Assembly: GCA_021792975.1 (NCBI GenBank) | Contig: JAJYTR010000014.1 | Span: 1-35,056, forward strand | Origin: Pseudomonadota bacterium | GTDB taxonomy: Bacteria; Pseudomonadota; Gammaproteobacteria; Xanthomonadales; Rhodanobacteraceae | Direction: 5' to 3' | DNA length: 35,056 bases | In this document: positions 21,379 through 29,030 of the stretch, piece after piece | Layout of the letters: every line of letters begins with the position of its first letter | How positions within the stretch are numbered: position 1 is the first letter of the stretch | Program-made: the position numbers and the translations under genes | The notes under the pieces: generated by a model | Database searches by the model: none | Told to the model about the DNA's origin: nothing | The model's input: only the letters and a program-made list of their open reading frames with translations

Positions 21379-22025
21379 GTCGGCTCCGGCGGACAGAGGA
21401 TGGTCTCGCACTCGGTCAGCACCGCGTCCAGGCGCACGTCCCAGGGCTGCGCGGCCAGCGCCGGGTGGCCGCAGTCCACCTCCTGGCAGGCGTAGGCCAC
21501 GCCGCACAGCCAGGGGCGGGCAGGTCGTGCCTGCGTGCGCAGGAAGGCGAAGCTGGCGTCGTAGAAGCCGCCGCCGCTGCCCAGGCGCAGGCCGTCGCGG
21601 CTGAAGGCCAGCAGCGGCACCAGCACCAGGTCCAGGTGCCGGGCCGCGCGCAGCGCGGCTTCCGGCACCTGCGGCTCGGGAATGCCGTAGCGGTTGGAAG
21701 CCAGCACCGCGCCCGGTCGCCAGGGTGCGAAGCGCATCACCCGGCCGCGGCGCAGTACCGGCAGCAGGTATTCGATGCCGCGTTCGCGGCACAGCCCGGG
21801 GACGGCGTGCAGCGGCAGTTCGCCGGCACAGGCGAAGTATCCGGCGAGCCGGCGCGCGCACGCCAGCGCCGGCAGTTCGGCCAGGCGCCCGGCCATCCGC
21901 AGACCGGCCTCGGCGCGCGTCCGCGCATCCAGCGCGGCACGGTGCGCGCGCATGCGTTCGCGCAGCTCCTGGCGCACGCCGTGCCGGGGATTGCCTGGAA
22001 GGGGCGTGGTGGGGTCGGAAACCAA
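21363..22025 (-). CDS. 5-formyltetrahydrofolate cyclo-ligase
   Basis: ATP-dependent enzyme (YgfA/Fau family) converting 5-formyl-THF to 5,10-methenyl-THF. It has an Arg-rich N-terminal helix (RQELRERMRAHRAAL), a substrate region (YLLPVLRRG, MRFAPW) and the ATP-binding GSGGGFYD loop. The start is uncertain. An ATG at 22073 would lie inside the 6S RNA. A TTG at 22025 has GGAG 8 nt upstream, lying in the 3' arm of 6S RNA, and gives 220 residues; a GTG at 21977 is a third choice. I use TTG 22025. The gene lies directly behind 6S RNA, the order found across gammaproteobacteria, where the two are transcribed together. Confidence 0.88.
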   Translation of the reverse strand: MVSDPTTPLPGNPRHGVRQELRERMRAHRAALDARTRAEAGLRMAGRLAELPALACARRLAGYFACAGELPLHAVPGLCRERGIEYLLPVLRRGRVMRFAPWRPGAVLASNRYGIPEPQVPEAALRAARHLDLVLVPLLAFSRDGLRLGSGGGFYDASFAFLRTQARPARPWLCGVAYACQEVDCGHPALAAQPWDVRLDAVLTECETILCPPEPTCTTG

Positions 22026-22030
22026 AGTGC

Positions 22031-22217
22031 GTTCTCCGCGGTGCCGGTGCACGCCAGACGACCTTGATCCCAAGGATCAGGTGGGAGGGCTCAGGCCGCC
22101 GCCCAGGCTTTCCGCACGCGGCGGACATGCACATCGGGCAGCCGTTTCGCCGACCCGGGGTCGTTCAATAGGAACAAGGCAAATGCTGAAAGCGTACTGT
22201 CGGGCACCGCAGAGAAC
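22031..22217 (-). ncRNA. ssrS: 6S RNA
   Basis: Regulatory RNA that mimics an open promoter and binds sigma-70 RNA polymerase. On the minus strand the 5' arm GTTCTCTGCGGTGCC (22217-22203) pairs with the 3' arm GGCACCGCGGAGAAC (22045-22031) with a single G-U, closing a 187-nt rod, close to the 184 nt of E. coli. The right half holds CCTTGGGATCAAGG, the counterpart of the conserved CCTTGAACCAAGG segment of E. coli 6S RNA. It lies between zapA and the cyclo-ligase gene, its canonical locus. A -10-like TATGAT at 22231-22226 fits transcription starting at about 22218. Confidence 0.93.
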
Positions 22218-22225
22218 ACCGCGCC

Positions 22226-22231
22226 ATCATA
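22226..22231 (-). promoter_or_regulatory. Putative -10 element of 6S RNA
   Basis: TATGAT on the minus strand, 8 bp before the first base of the closing stem of 6S RNA. The expected -35 region is GC-rich and shows no good match. Confidence 0.45.
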
Positions 22232-22268
22232 GCAGCGCGGCAGCCGGCGGGCGCAGCCGCGACGGCGC

Positions 22269-22565
22269 TCACGATGCCGGCGGCAGCGCGGCCTCCAGCT
22301 TGCGGCGCAGCAGTCCCAGGCTGTGCAGAAGCTCGCGCTCGCGCTCGGCATGGCGCTCGCGCAGTTGCACCAGATCATGGGTGAGGCTGAGCGCGGCCAG
22401 CACCGCCAGGCGGTCGAACCCCACCGTGCGGGTGACGCCGCGCAGTTCGCGCAGCTTGCCGTCGAGCAGACCGGCCGCGGCCAGCAGGCCGGCGCGTTCT
22501 TCCTCGCCGCAGCTGACCAGGAATTCGCGATCGAGCAGACGGACCGTGACCGGGATGCTGTTCAT
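22269..22565 (-). CDS. zapA: Cell division protein ZapA
   Basis: FtsZ-associated protein of 98 residues that bundles protofilaments at the Z ring. The N-terminal beta-strand domain has VTVRLLDREFLVSCGEEE, a DGKLRELRG link and a C-terminal coiled coil rich in Leu/Glu/Arg. It starts 4 bp after the ZapB-like gene and is followed by 6S RNA, as in other gammaproteobacteria. Confidence 0.95.
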   Translation of the reverse strand: MNSIPVTVRLLDREFLVSCGEEERAGLLAAAGLLDGKLRELRGVTRTVGFDRLAVLAALSLTHDLVQLRERHAERERELLHSLGLLRRKLEAALPPAS

Positions 22566-22569
22566 GGCG

Positions 22570-22800
22570 TCAGCCCTGCGGCGGATGCTCGAGCGCGCGC
22601 AGGCGCTGGATCATCGCCTCGATGCGCGTGCGCGCCATGTCGTTGCGCGCCACCAGGCTGGCACGTTCGCTGGCTAGTTGCTCCTGGTGATGGCGCAGGC
22701 TGAGGTTTTCTTCGGCCAGCCGACGCTGCTGTTCCAGCGCGCGCTCGAGCAGCGCATGCAGGGTTTCCAGTTCGGCGCGGACCGGGTCGGCAGCGGGCAT
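22570..22800 (-). CDS. ZapB-like coiled-coil protein (TIGR02449 type)
   Basis: Protein of 76 residues, almost wholly coiled coil: Leu heptads run from about residue 10 to 70 (LETLHALLERALEQQ, LAEENLSLRHHQEQL). It matches the small TIGR02449 family found upstream of zapA in Xanthomonadales and pseudomonads. It is likely to act with ZapA at the Z ring, as ZapB does in E. coli, but that role is inferred from size, fold and position. Confidence 0.87.
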   Translation of the reverse strand: MPAADPVRAELETLHALLERALEQQRRLAEENLSLRHHQEQLASERASLVARNDMARTRIEAMIQRLRALEHPPQG

Positions 22801-22838
22801 GCGCGCGACTTTAGCAGAGGCATTCGCGCCGGCGACGC

Positions 22839-25800
22839 TCAGCCCGCGACGCGACGCACGGCATGCTGGCGGATGAAGGCCAGGCAGGCCTCGCCCGGCA
22901 TCGGCTGCGCGATCCGGTAGCCCTGCACCTCGTCGCAGTCCTTCTCGCGCAGGTACTCGATCTGTTCCTGCGTCTCCACGCCCTCGGCCACCACGTTCAG
23001 GCCCAGCGCGTGCGCCATCAGCACGATGGTGCCGAGGATAGTCTCGTCATCGGGGCTGACGGTGAGCTTGGATACGAAGGTCTGGTCGATCTTCAGGGTG
23101 TCCAGCGGCAGCCGCTGCAGGTAGGCCAGCGAGGAATAGCCGGTGCCGAAATCGTCGATGGCCAGGGTGACGCCGACATTGTTGATCGCCTCGAGGATGG
23201 CGCGCGAGCGCTCGGGATCCTGCATCAGCATGCTCTCGGTGATCTCCAGCTCCAGCAGCTGCGGCGGCAGGCCGTGGCGCGCCAGCGTACGGAACAGGTA
23301 GTGGCTGATCTCGCCGCGCGCCAGTTGCGCCACCGAGAGGTTGACCGCCATGGTCACGTCGTCCAGGCCGGCGGCCCGCCAGCGTGCCAGTTCCGCACAG
23401 GCTTTCTCGACGACGAATTCGCCGAGCTGGCCGATCAGGCCGATCTCCTCGGCCAGCGGGATGAACAAGCCGGGCGGGATGTCGCCGAATTCCTCACTGT
23501 GCCAGCGCAGCAGCGCCTCGACGCCGGTGATGCGGTCCTCGGCCAGGCTCAGTTTGGGCTGGTAGACCAGGTGCAGTTCTTCGCGCTTGAGCGCGCGTTG
23601 CAGCGCCGCGATCAGGTCGGCACGCTGGCGCACCTCGGCGTCCAGCGCCTCGGTGTAGACCATCGCGGTGTTGCGGCCGCGCTCCTTGGCGCGGTACATG
23701 GCGATGTCGGCGTACTTCAGCAGATCGGTGGGCGCCTGGCCGTGGTTGGGGTAGAGCGCGATGCCGATCGAGGGAGTGATCTGCACCTCGCGGCCCTCGT
23801 CGAGATCCATCGGCTCGGCGAAGGCATCCAGCACCTTGCGCGCCACGTCCTCGGCGTCCTGCATCTGCGCGACACGCTCCAGCACCACGGTGAACTCGTC
23901 GCCGCCCAGGCGGGCGACGGTGTCGTCGTCGCGCACCACCGCGCGCAGCCGGCGCGCCGCGGCCTGCAGCACGCGGTCCCCCACGCTGTGGCCGTGCGCG
24001 TCGTTGACGTGCTTGAAACGGTCCAGGTCGACGAACAGGACCGCCACCAGCCGGCCGATCTGGCGCGCGCGCAGGATGGCTTCGCCCAGGCGCTCGGTCA
24101 GCAGCGTGCGGTTGGGCAGGCCGGTCAGCGGATCGAAATTGGCGAGGTAGTGCAGTTCCTGCTCGGCGCGGCGGCGCGCGGTGACGTCGGTGAGCACCGC
24201 CACGAAGTGGGTGCGCTGGCCGTGGCCGTCGCGGATCTCGTTGATCTCGATGCTGCACAGCATGGGCTCGCCGTCGCGGCGGCGTTGCCACAGTTCGCCG
24301 CGGAAATGGCCCTTGGCCTCCAGTTGCGCACGTACCTGCAGGCTGGCCTCGGGCTGGTCGGGGCTGTCCAGCACGGACGCGGGCAGGCCGATGATTTCCT
24401 CGGCGCGGTAGCCGGTCATGCGCGTGAACGCCGGGTTGACCGCCACGAAGCGCATCTGCGCGCTGGTCACCGCCACGGCCTCGCCCATCGAACGCACCAC
24501 CATCTCGGCGATGCTGTGCTCGCGTTCGCGGGTGAGTTCGGCGCTGATGTCGCGCGAGGTGCCGATCACGCGCAGCGGCTTTCCGGCGGCATCGCAGGCT
24601 CCGATCTTGCCGCGCGCACGAACCCAGATCCACTGCCCGCCTTCGGCGCGCAGGCGGTGCTCGGACTCGTAGTAGGGCGTGCGGCCCGCCAGGTGCTCGG
24701 CCAGCGCGTGCTCGACCTGCGGCAGATCCTCGGGATGCACGGCGTAGCGGCGCCAGTCCTCGATGCTGAGCGTCTCCTCGTGCGGACCGCCCAGCAGGGC
24801 GCTGCCGCTCACGCGGTTGAGCACGCCGCGCTGCAGATCCAGCTCCCACAGGGCATCGCCCGAGCCCCACAGCGCCAGCTTCAGGCGTTCCTCGCGCGCG
24901 GCGCTTTCGCGGCGGTAGGCGCGTTCGCTGCGGCGCCGGCTCCAGACCATGCCGATCAGCAGCAGCAGCACACCGCCGGACAGCGCAGCATAGAGCGCGC
25001 GTAGCGCCTGGCTGTCCCACCACGGCGGCACCACCACGACCGCCATGGTGGCCGGGTCGCCCAGCCGCCGGCCGGCGGCATCGCTGCGCGTCACCTCGAA
25101 GCGGTAGCGGCCGCCGCCCAGATCGCCGTAGACGACGCCGCGACTCGCGGACGGCCGGCTCCAGCGATCCTCCAGACCCAGCAGGCGATGGCGGTACAGG
25201 GCGGCACCGGGATGCAGGAAGTCGAGACTGGCGTAGCGGATGCGCAGCGCCTCGCCGCGGGCGATGCGCAAGGTGCCGCCGCGCGGCGGCACGCGCTCGC
25301 CGTTTTCGCCGATGCGCAGCGCGGTCAGTTGCACCGGGATGGAAGGCGCCGGCGCGGCCTCCGGGCGCGTGCTGCCGACGGTGAAGCCCTGCGGTCCGCC
25401 GAAAGCCACCCGGTCGCCGGCCAGCGCGGTACAGGTGCCGGCGTTGGCCTCCAGTCCGCGGATGCCGTCGCGGCGGCCGTAGCGCACGATGCGACCGGAT
25501 GCGGCGTCCAGCGCGGCGATGCCCTGGTTGGTGCCCACCCACAGCCGGCCGCGTGGCGATTCGGCGATGCAGTAGATCACCTCGTCCGGCAGTCCGCTGC
25601 GCAGGCCGTAGTGGACGAACCGCGCGCGGCCATCGTGCAGCGCGACCAGCCGGTCGAGGCCCTCGTCGGTGCCCACCCACAAGGTGCCGTCAGCGGCGGC
25701 CGTCACGCTGATCACTTCGTTGCTGGCCAGGCTGCCGGCCTGGCCCGGCATGTGCACGATGCGTTCGAGACGTCCGTCGCGCCAGTACAGCAGGCCGCCG

Positions 25801-27416
25801 TTGGCGGCCATCCAGATGCCACCGCTGGTGGCGGCGAAACCGAACACGTGCGGAAACACCCCGCCGTCGCGCGGCGGCGGCAGCCAGTGCGGTGCCGCCA
25901 TCCCCGGCCGCCACCAGGCCGCGCCGCCGACTGCGCCGGCCAGCCACAGCGTTCCATCCGGCGCGCGCCAGACGGTGAACAGCCATTGGCCCGGAACCGG
26001 ATTGCCGGGATCCTCGAGGTAGGCCGGCGTGGCGCGGCCGCTGGCCACATCGAACCGCAGCAGGCCGGCGCTGCTGGCGAGCCAGAGCACACCGCCGCCG
26101 GGTTCGACGGCGATGCCTTCCACCGCCACCTGTCCCGACGCCAGCTGCGGCGCTTCGGGCAGGGTGGGCGGCGGCGGGGCTTCGGCCAGCGCGGGCAGCA
26201 GCAGCGGGGTGTAATCGGCCAGTTCGCGCGTGTCCGGGTCGTAGCGCATCAGGCCGGCGTGCGAACCCACCCAGACGCTGCCGCCGGGTGCCGGCGCCAG
26301 CGCGCGGATGAAGTTGGCGCGGTCCTGCGGGTCGTTGCGGTCGGGCACCAGCACCGACTGGAACCGGGTCCCGCGCGGGTCGGTTTGGAACAGGCCGGCT
26401 GCGCCCACGATGGCCCACAGCGAGCCATCCCGCCCCGCCAGCAGCCTACGCACGATGCCCGGCGGCAGATCCCCGAGTGCGCCGTGACGCGTGGCGATCG
26501 CGCGCGCAGCACCGCTGCGCCCCAGGCGCACGAGGCCGCCGCTGGCGGGCCCGATCCAGATCGCGCCCAGCGCGTCCTGCGCCAGCGCGCGCACACCGGT
26601 CTGCGCGGCGCCCGACGGCCAGAGCTTCTGCCAGGTGCCGTCGCCGGCCCACGCATACAGCCCGGAATCGGTGCCCAGCAACAGCTGTCGGCCGCCGCCG
26701 CAGAGCAGGGCCCGGCCACCGCCGGCCGGTGCGGGCATGGCCAACGCCTGCGCACGCGCACGCTGCGGATCGATGTGCAGCAGGTTGCCCGCCGCCAACG
26801 CGTATACCGTCCGCGCCCCGCAGGACTGCAGCGCATGCGCGCCCTCGGCGGCGGCCGGCGCATGCCACAGCAGGTGCAGTCGCCGGCCATCCCACAGGCT
26901 GACGCCCTCGTTTCCCGCCATCAGCAGGCCGTTGCCGGGCAGCGGCATCAGGCTGGCACCCGAGCCGGGTGCGCGCAGGCCGGGTGGCAGCGGCAGTTGC
27001 CCGCGCTGCGGATCGAACAGGCTCAGGCCGGTACCGCCGCGTGCCGTCACGCCGCTGATCACCGACAGCCACAGGCGTCCCGCGCCTGCTGTCGCGATGT
27101 CGCCGATCGGTGCGTTGATGCTGCCGGGCATGCCCGCGGCAGCGGCGAAATGCAGCAGATGGCGTCCGTCGTAGCGGTACAGCCCGGAGGGCGTGGCGGC
27201 CCAGATGAAACCCTGCGGATCCTGGTAGAGGGCGCTCAGGCCCGACTGTTCCAGTCCCTCGTCGGCGCCGACGTGCTGGAAGTAGTAATCGCCGATGGTC
27301 ACCGTGCGGCGTACCGGCAGTGCCGCCTGCGCGTCGCCGCGCACCGCCAGCGCAAGACCGGTGATGGCCAGCAGCACGACCATGGCGTGCAGTGCGCGTG
27401 CGTAGGTTGCCGGCAT
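22839..27416 (-). CDS. Propeller-sensor diguanylate cyclase/phosphodiesterase
   Basis: A 1525-residue membrane sensor for cyclic di-GMP. A signal peptide (1 to about 30) leads to a periplasmic region of two-component-type beta-propeller repeats (about 35-715; examples FIWAATPSGLYRYDG, TLWVGTDEGLDRL, RLWVGTNQGIAALD). A Y_Y_Y-type domain follows (about 720-795), then one membrane segment (about 806-826). In the cytoplasm are two PAS domains (about 846-965 and 970-1090), GGDEF (motif 1171-1175) and EAL (E1300-A-L). The RDDD five residues before GGDEF fits an inhibitory I-site. EAL-domain metal and catalytic motifs (DDFGTGYSSL, LKIDQTFV) are present. Both catalytic halves look intact, so the net activity cannot be predicted. 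The ATG at 27416 opens the signal peptide. Divergent from pepP, it has a -10-like TACACT at 27447-27442. Confidence 0.95.
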   Translation of the reverse strand: MPATYARALHAMVVLLAITGLALAVRGDAQAALPVRRTVTIGDYYFQHVGADEGLEQSGLSALYQDPQGFIWAATPSGLYRYDGRHLLHFAAAAGMPGSINAPIGDIATAGAGRLWLSVISGVTARGGTGLSLFDPQRGQLPLPPGLRAPGSGASLMPLPGNGLLMAGNEGVSLWDGRRLHLLWHAPAAAEGAHALQSCGARTVYALAAGNLLHIDPQRARAQALAMPAPAGGGRALLCGGGRQLLLGTDSGLYAWAGDGTWQKLWPSGAAQTGVRALAQDALGAIWIGPASGGLVRLGRSGAARAIATRHGALGDLPPGIVRRLLAGRDGSLWAIVGAAGLFQTDPRGTRFQSVLVPDRNDPQDRANFIRALAPAPGGSVWVGSHAGLMRYDPDTRELADYTPLLLPALAEAPPPPTLPEAPQLASGQVAVEGIAVEPGGGVLWLASSAGLLRFDVASGRATPAYLEDPGNPVPGQWLFTVWRAPDGTLWLAGAVGGAAWWRPGMAAPHWLPPPRDGGVFPHVFGFAATSGGIWMAANGGLLYWRDGRLERIVHMPGQAGSLASNEVISVTAAADGTLWVGTDEGLDRLVALHDGRARFVHYGLRSGLPDEVIYCIAESPRGRLWVGTNQGIAALDAASGRIVRYGRRDGIRGLEANAGTCTALAGDRVAFGGPQGFTVGSTRPEAAPAPSIPVQLTALRIGENGERVPPRGGTLRIARGEALRIRYASLDFLHPGAALYRHRLLGLEDRWSRPSASRGVVYGDLGGGRYRFEVTRSDAAGRRLGDPATMAVVVVPPWWDSQALRALYAALSGGVLLLLIGMVWSRRRSERAYRRESAAREERLKLALWGSGDALWELDLQRGVLNRVSGSALLGGPHEETLSIEDWRRYAVHPEDLPQVEHALAEHLAGRTPYYESEHRLRAEGGQWIWVRARGKIGACDAAGKPLRVIGTSRDISAELTREREHSIAEMVVRSMGEAVAVTSAQMRFVAVNPAFTRMTGYRAEEIIGLPASVLDSPDQPEASLQVRAQLEAKGHFRGELWQRRRDGEPMLCSIEINEIRDGHGQRTHFVAVLTDVTARRRAEQELHYLANFDPLTGLPNRTLLTERLGEAILRARQIGRLVAVLFVDLDRFKHVNDAHGHSVGDRVLQAAARRLRAVVRDDDTVARLGGDEFTVVLERVAQMQDAEDVARKVLDAFAEPMDLDEGREVQITPSIGIALYPNHGQAPTDLLKYADIAMYRAKERGRNTAMVYTEALDAEVRQRADLIAALQRALKREELHLVYQPKLSLAEDRITGVEALLRWHSEEFGDIPPGLFIPLAEEIGLIGQLGEFVVEKACAELARWRAAGLDDVTMAVNLSVAQLARGEISHYLFRTLARHGLPPQLLELEITESMLMQDPERSRAILEAINNVGVTLAIDDFGTGYSSLAYLQRLPLDTLKIDQTFVSKLTVSPDDETILGTIVLMAHALGLNVVAEGVETQEQIEYLREKDCDEVQGYRIAQPMPGEACLAFIRQHAVRRVAG

Positions 27417-27613
27417 CTCGGTCCCGCCCCCGGTGCGGCCGAGTGTAGGCAATCCCCGGTCCAGCGGCTAGGCTGGTGGCGGCGCCGTATCGGCGTCGTT
27501 ACCCGCACAGGCGAGATGGCCCGCGCGCCGATCCGCGTTTCCGTCCCTGCCGGCCGGTCCACCGCGCGGGCCGCCGGGTTCACCAGGTCCGCGCGCGTGG
27601 CCGCACGGCCGCT

Positions 27614-27641
27614 GCCCGCCCGGGCGGGCGGTGCCGGCACC
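27614..27641. promoter_or_regulatory. Two abutting perfect palindromes in the pepP leader
   Basis: GCCCGCCCGGGCGGGC (27614-27629, 16 bp) is followed at once by GGTGCCGGCACC (27630-27641, 12 bp). Both are perfect palindromes and end 11 bp before the pepP ATG. No Shine-Dalgarno sequence is seen for pepP, so the structure may occlude or replace it, or be a protein-binding site. The rest of the 236-bp gap (27417-27652) holds a -10-like TAGGCT (27469-27474) and a 46-codon open frame (27516-27656) whose stop overlaps the pepP ATG; I do not call that frame as a gene. Confidence 0.4.
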
Positions 27642-27652
27642 GTTCCCGCGGC

Positions 27653-28984
27653 ATGAGCGGCTCGCGCATTGGCGTGCGCGAGTACCGGCATCGCCGGCGC
27701 GAGCTGATGCGGCTGGCCGGAGCCGATGCGGCCGTGCTGCTGGCGGCTGCGCCGCCGCGCCTGCGCAACGGCGACACCTGTTGGCCCTACCGCCAGGACT
27801 CCGATTTCCTCTATCTCACCGGCTTCGACGAGCCGCAGGCGGTGCTGGCGCTGCTGCCCGGCCGCGCCGCCGGGCAGTGCGTGCTGTTCTGCCGCGAGCG
27901 CGACACCGCCGCCGAGCGCTGGGACGGCGGCTGGCTGGGTCCCGAGGGCGCCGTGCGCATGCTGGGCGTGGATGACGCGTTTCCCATCGCCGACATCGAC
28001 GAGATCCTGCCCGGCATGCTCGAAGGCCGCGCCCGGCTGTATTGCCATTTCGGGCGCGAAGCCGCGTTCGACGCCCAGCTGCTGGCATGGCTGCGCCGCC
28101 TGCGCGCCAGTCACGGTGGCGCGCGCGCGCCGCAGGAGATGCTGGCGCTGGGCCACCTGCTGCACGAACTGCGCCTGTTCAAATCGCCGGCCGAACGGGC
28201 ACTGCTGCGCGAGGCCGCGCGCATCGGCATGGACGGCCACCGCGCCGCCTGGGCGGCGCTGCGTCCGGGCGCCCACGAGTACACCGTGGAGGCGGCCTTC
28301 ACCGGCGCGGTGCGCGCCGCCGGTGCGCGGCCCAGCTATCCGCCCATCGTCGCCGCGGGTAGCAACGCCTGCGTGCTGCACTACGCGCGCAACGACGCCC
28401 CGCTGCGCAGTGGTGACCTGCTGCTGCTGGACGCCGGTGCCGAGTGGCAGGGCTACGCTTCGGACATCACCCGTACGCTGCCGGTGGGCGGCCGCTTCGG
28501 CACCGCGCAGCGCGCGCTGTACCGCCTGGTGCTGGAGGCGCAGCAGGCTGCGCTGGCGTGCATCCGGCCCGGTCGTACCTGGGAGGATTTCCACGATGCC
28601 GCGCGTACCGTGCTGGTCGAGGGGCTGTGCGCGCTGCGCCTGCTGGAGGGTCCGCCGCGGCAGGCGCTGGCGCGCGGCCACTACCGCCGCTATTTCCCGC
28701 ACAAGACCGGGCACTGGCTGGGCCTGGACGTGCACGATGCCGGCGACTACCGCATCCACGGCGAGCCGCGCGTGCTGGAGCCCGGCATGGTGCTGACGGT
28801 CGAGCCCGGCCTGTACATCCCGGCCGACGACGCCGGTGTGCCGGCGCGCTATCGCGGCACCGGCATCCGCATCGAGGACGACGTGGCGGTCACCGCGACC
28901 GGCGCCGAGGTGCTGACCGCGGCCCTGCCCGGCGATCCCGATGCACTGGAGGAGGCACTGTCCGTCGCCCGCCGGGCGGCGTGA
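27653..28984 (+). CDS. pepP: Xaa-Pro aminopeptidase PepP
   Basis: Aminopeptidase P (M24B) of 443 residues that removes N-terminal residues preceding proline; cytoplasmic. An AMP_N domain (about 1-135, with YRQDSDFLYLTGFDEP) precedes the pita-bread domain. Metal ligands are D260, D271, H354, E384 and E408, within one or two positions of the E. coli PepP set. HKTGHWLGLDVHD is the family signature. The ATG at 27653 matches the family N-terminus (VREYRHRRRELM). In many gammaproteobacteria pepP lies near zapA; here the large c-di-GMP sensor gene intervenes in the opposite direction. Confidence 0.95.
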   Translation: MSGSRIGVREYRHRRRELMRLAGADAAVLLAAAPPRLRNGDTCWPYRQDSDFLYLTGFDEPQAVLALLPGRAAGQCVLFCRERDTAAERWDGGWLGPEGAVRMLGVDDAFPIADIDEILPGMLEGRARLYCHFGREAAFDAQLLAWLRRLRASHGGARAPQEMLALGHLLHELRLFKSPAERALLREAARIGMDGHRAAWAALRPGAHEYTVEAAFTGAVRAAGARPSYPPIVAAGSNACVLHYARNDAPLRSGDLLLLDAGAEWQGYASDITRTLPVGGRFGTAQRALYRLVLEAQQAALACIRPGRTWEDFHDAARTVLVEGLCALRLLEGPPRQALARGHYRRYFPHKTGHWLGLDVHDAGDYRIHGEPRVLEPGMVLTVEPGLYIPADDAGVPARYRGTGIRIEDDVAVTATGAEVLTAALPGDPDALEEALSVARRAA

Positions 28985-29030
28985 GCGCCGGGGTCACTAC
29001 AATCGCGGCCTTTCCTCCGGGCCCGACCGC

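Noticed and set aside
22026-22073. N-terminal extension of the cyclo-ligase from ATG 22073
   Set aside because: It lies inside the 6S RNA 3' half and adds residues unlike the family N-terminus.
25188-27656. Plus-strand open frame of 822 codons opposite the propeller sensor
   Set aside because: No recognisable domain; it mirrors GC-rich third positions of the real minus-strand gene.
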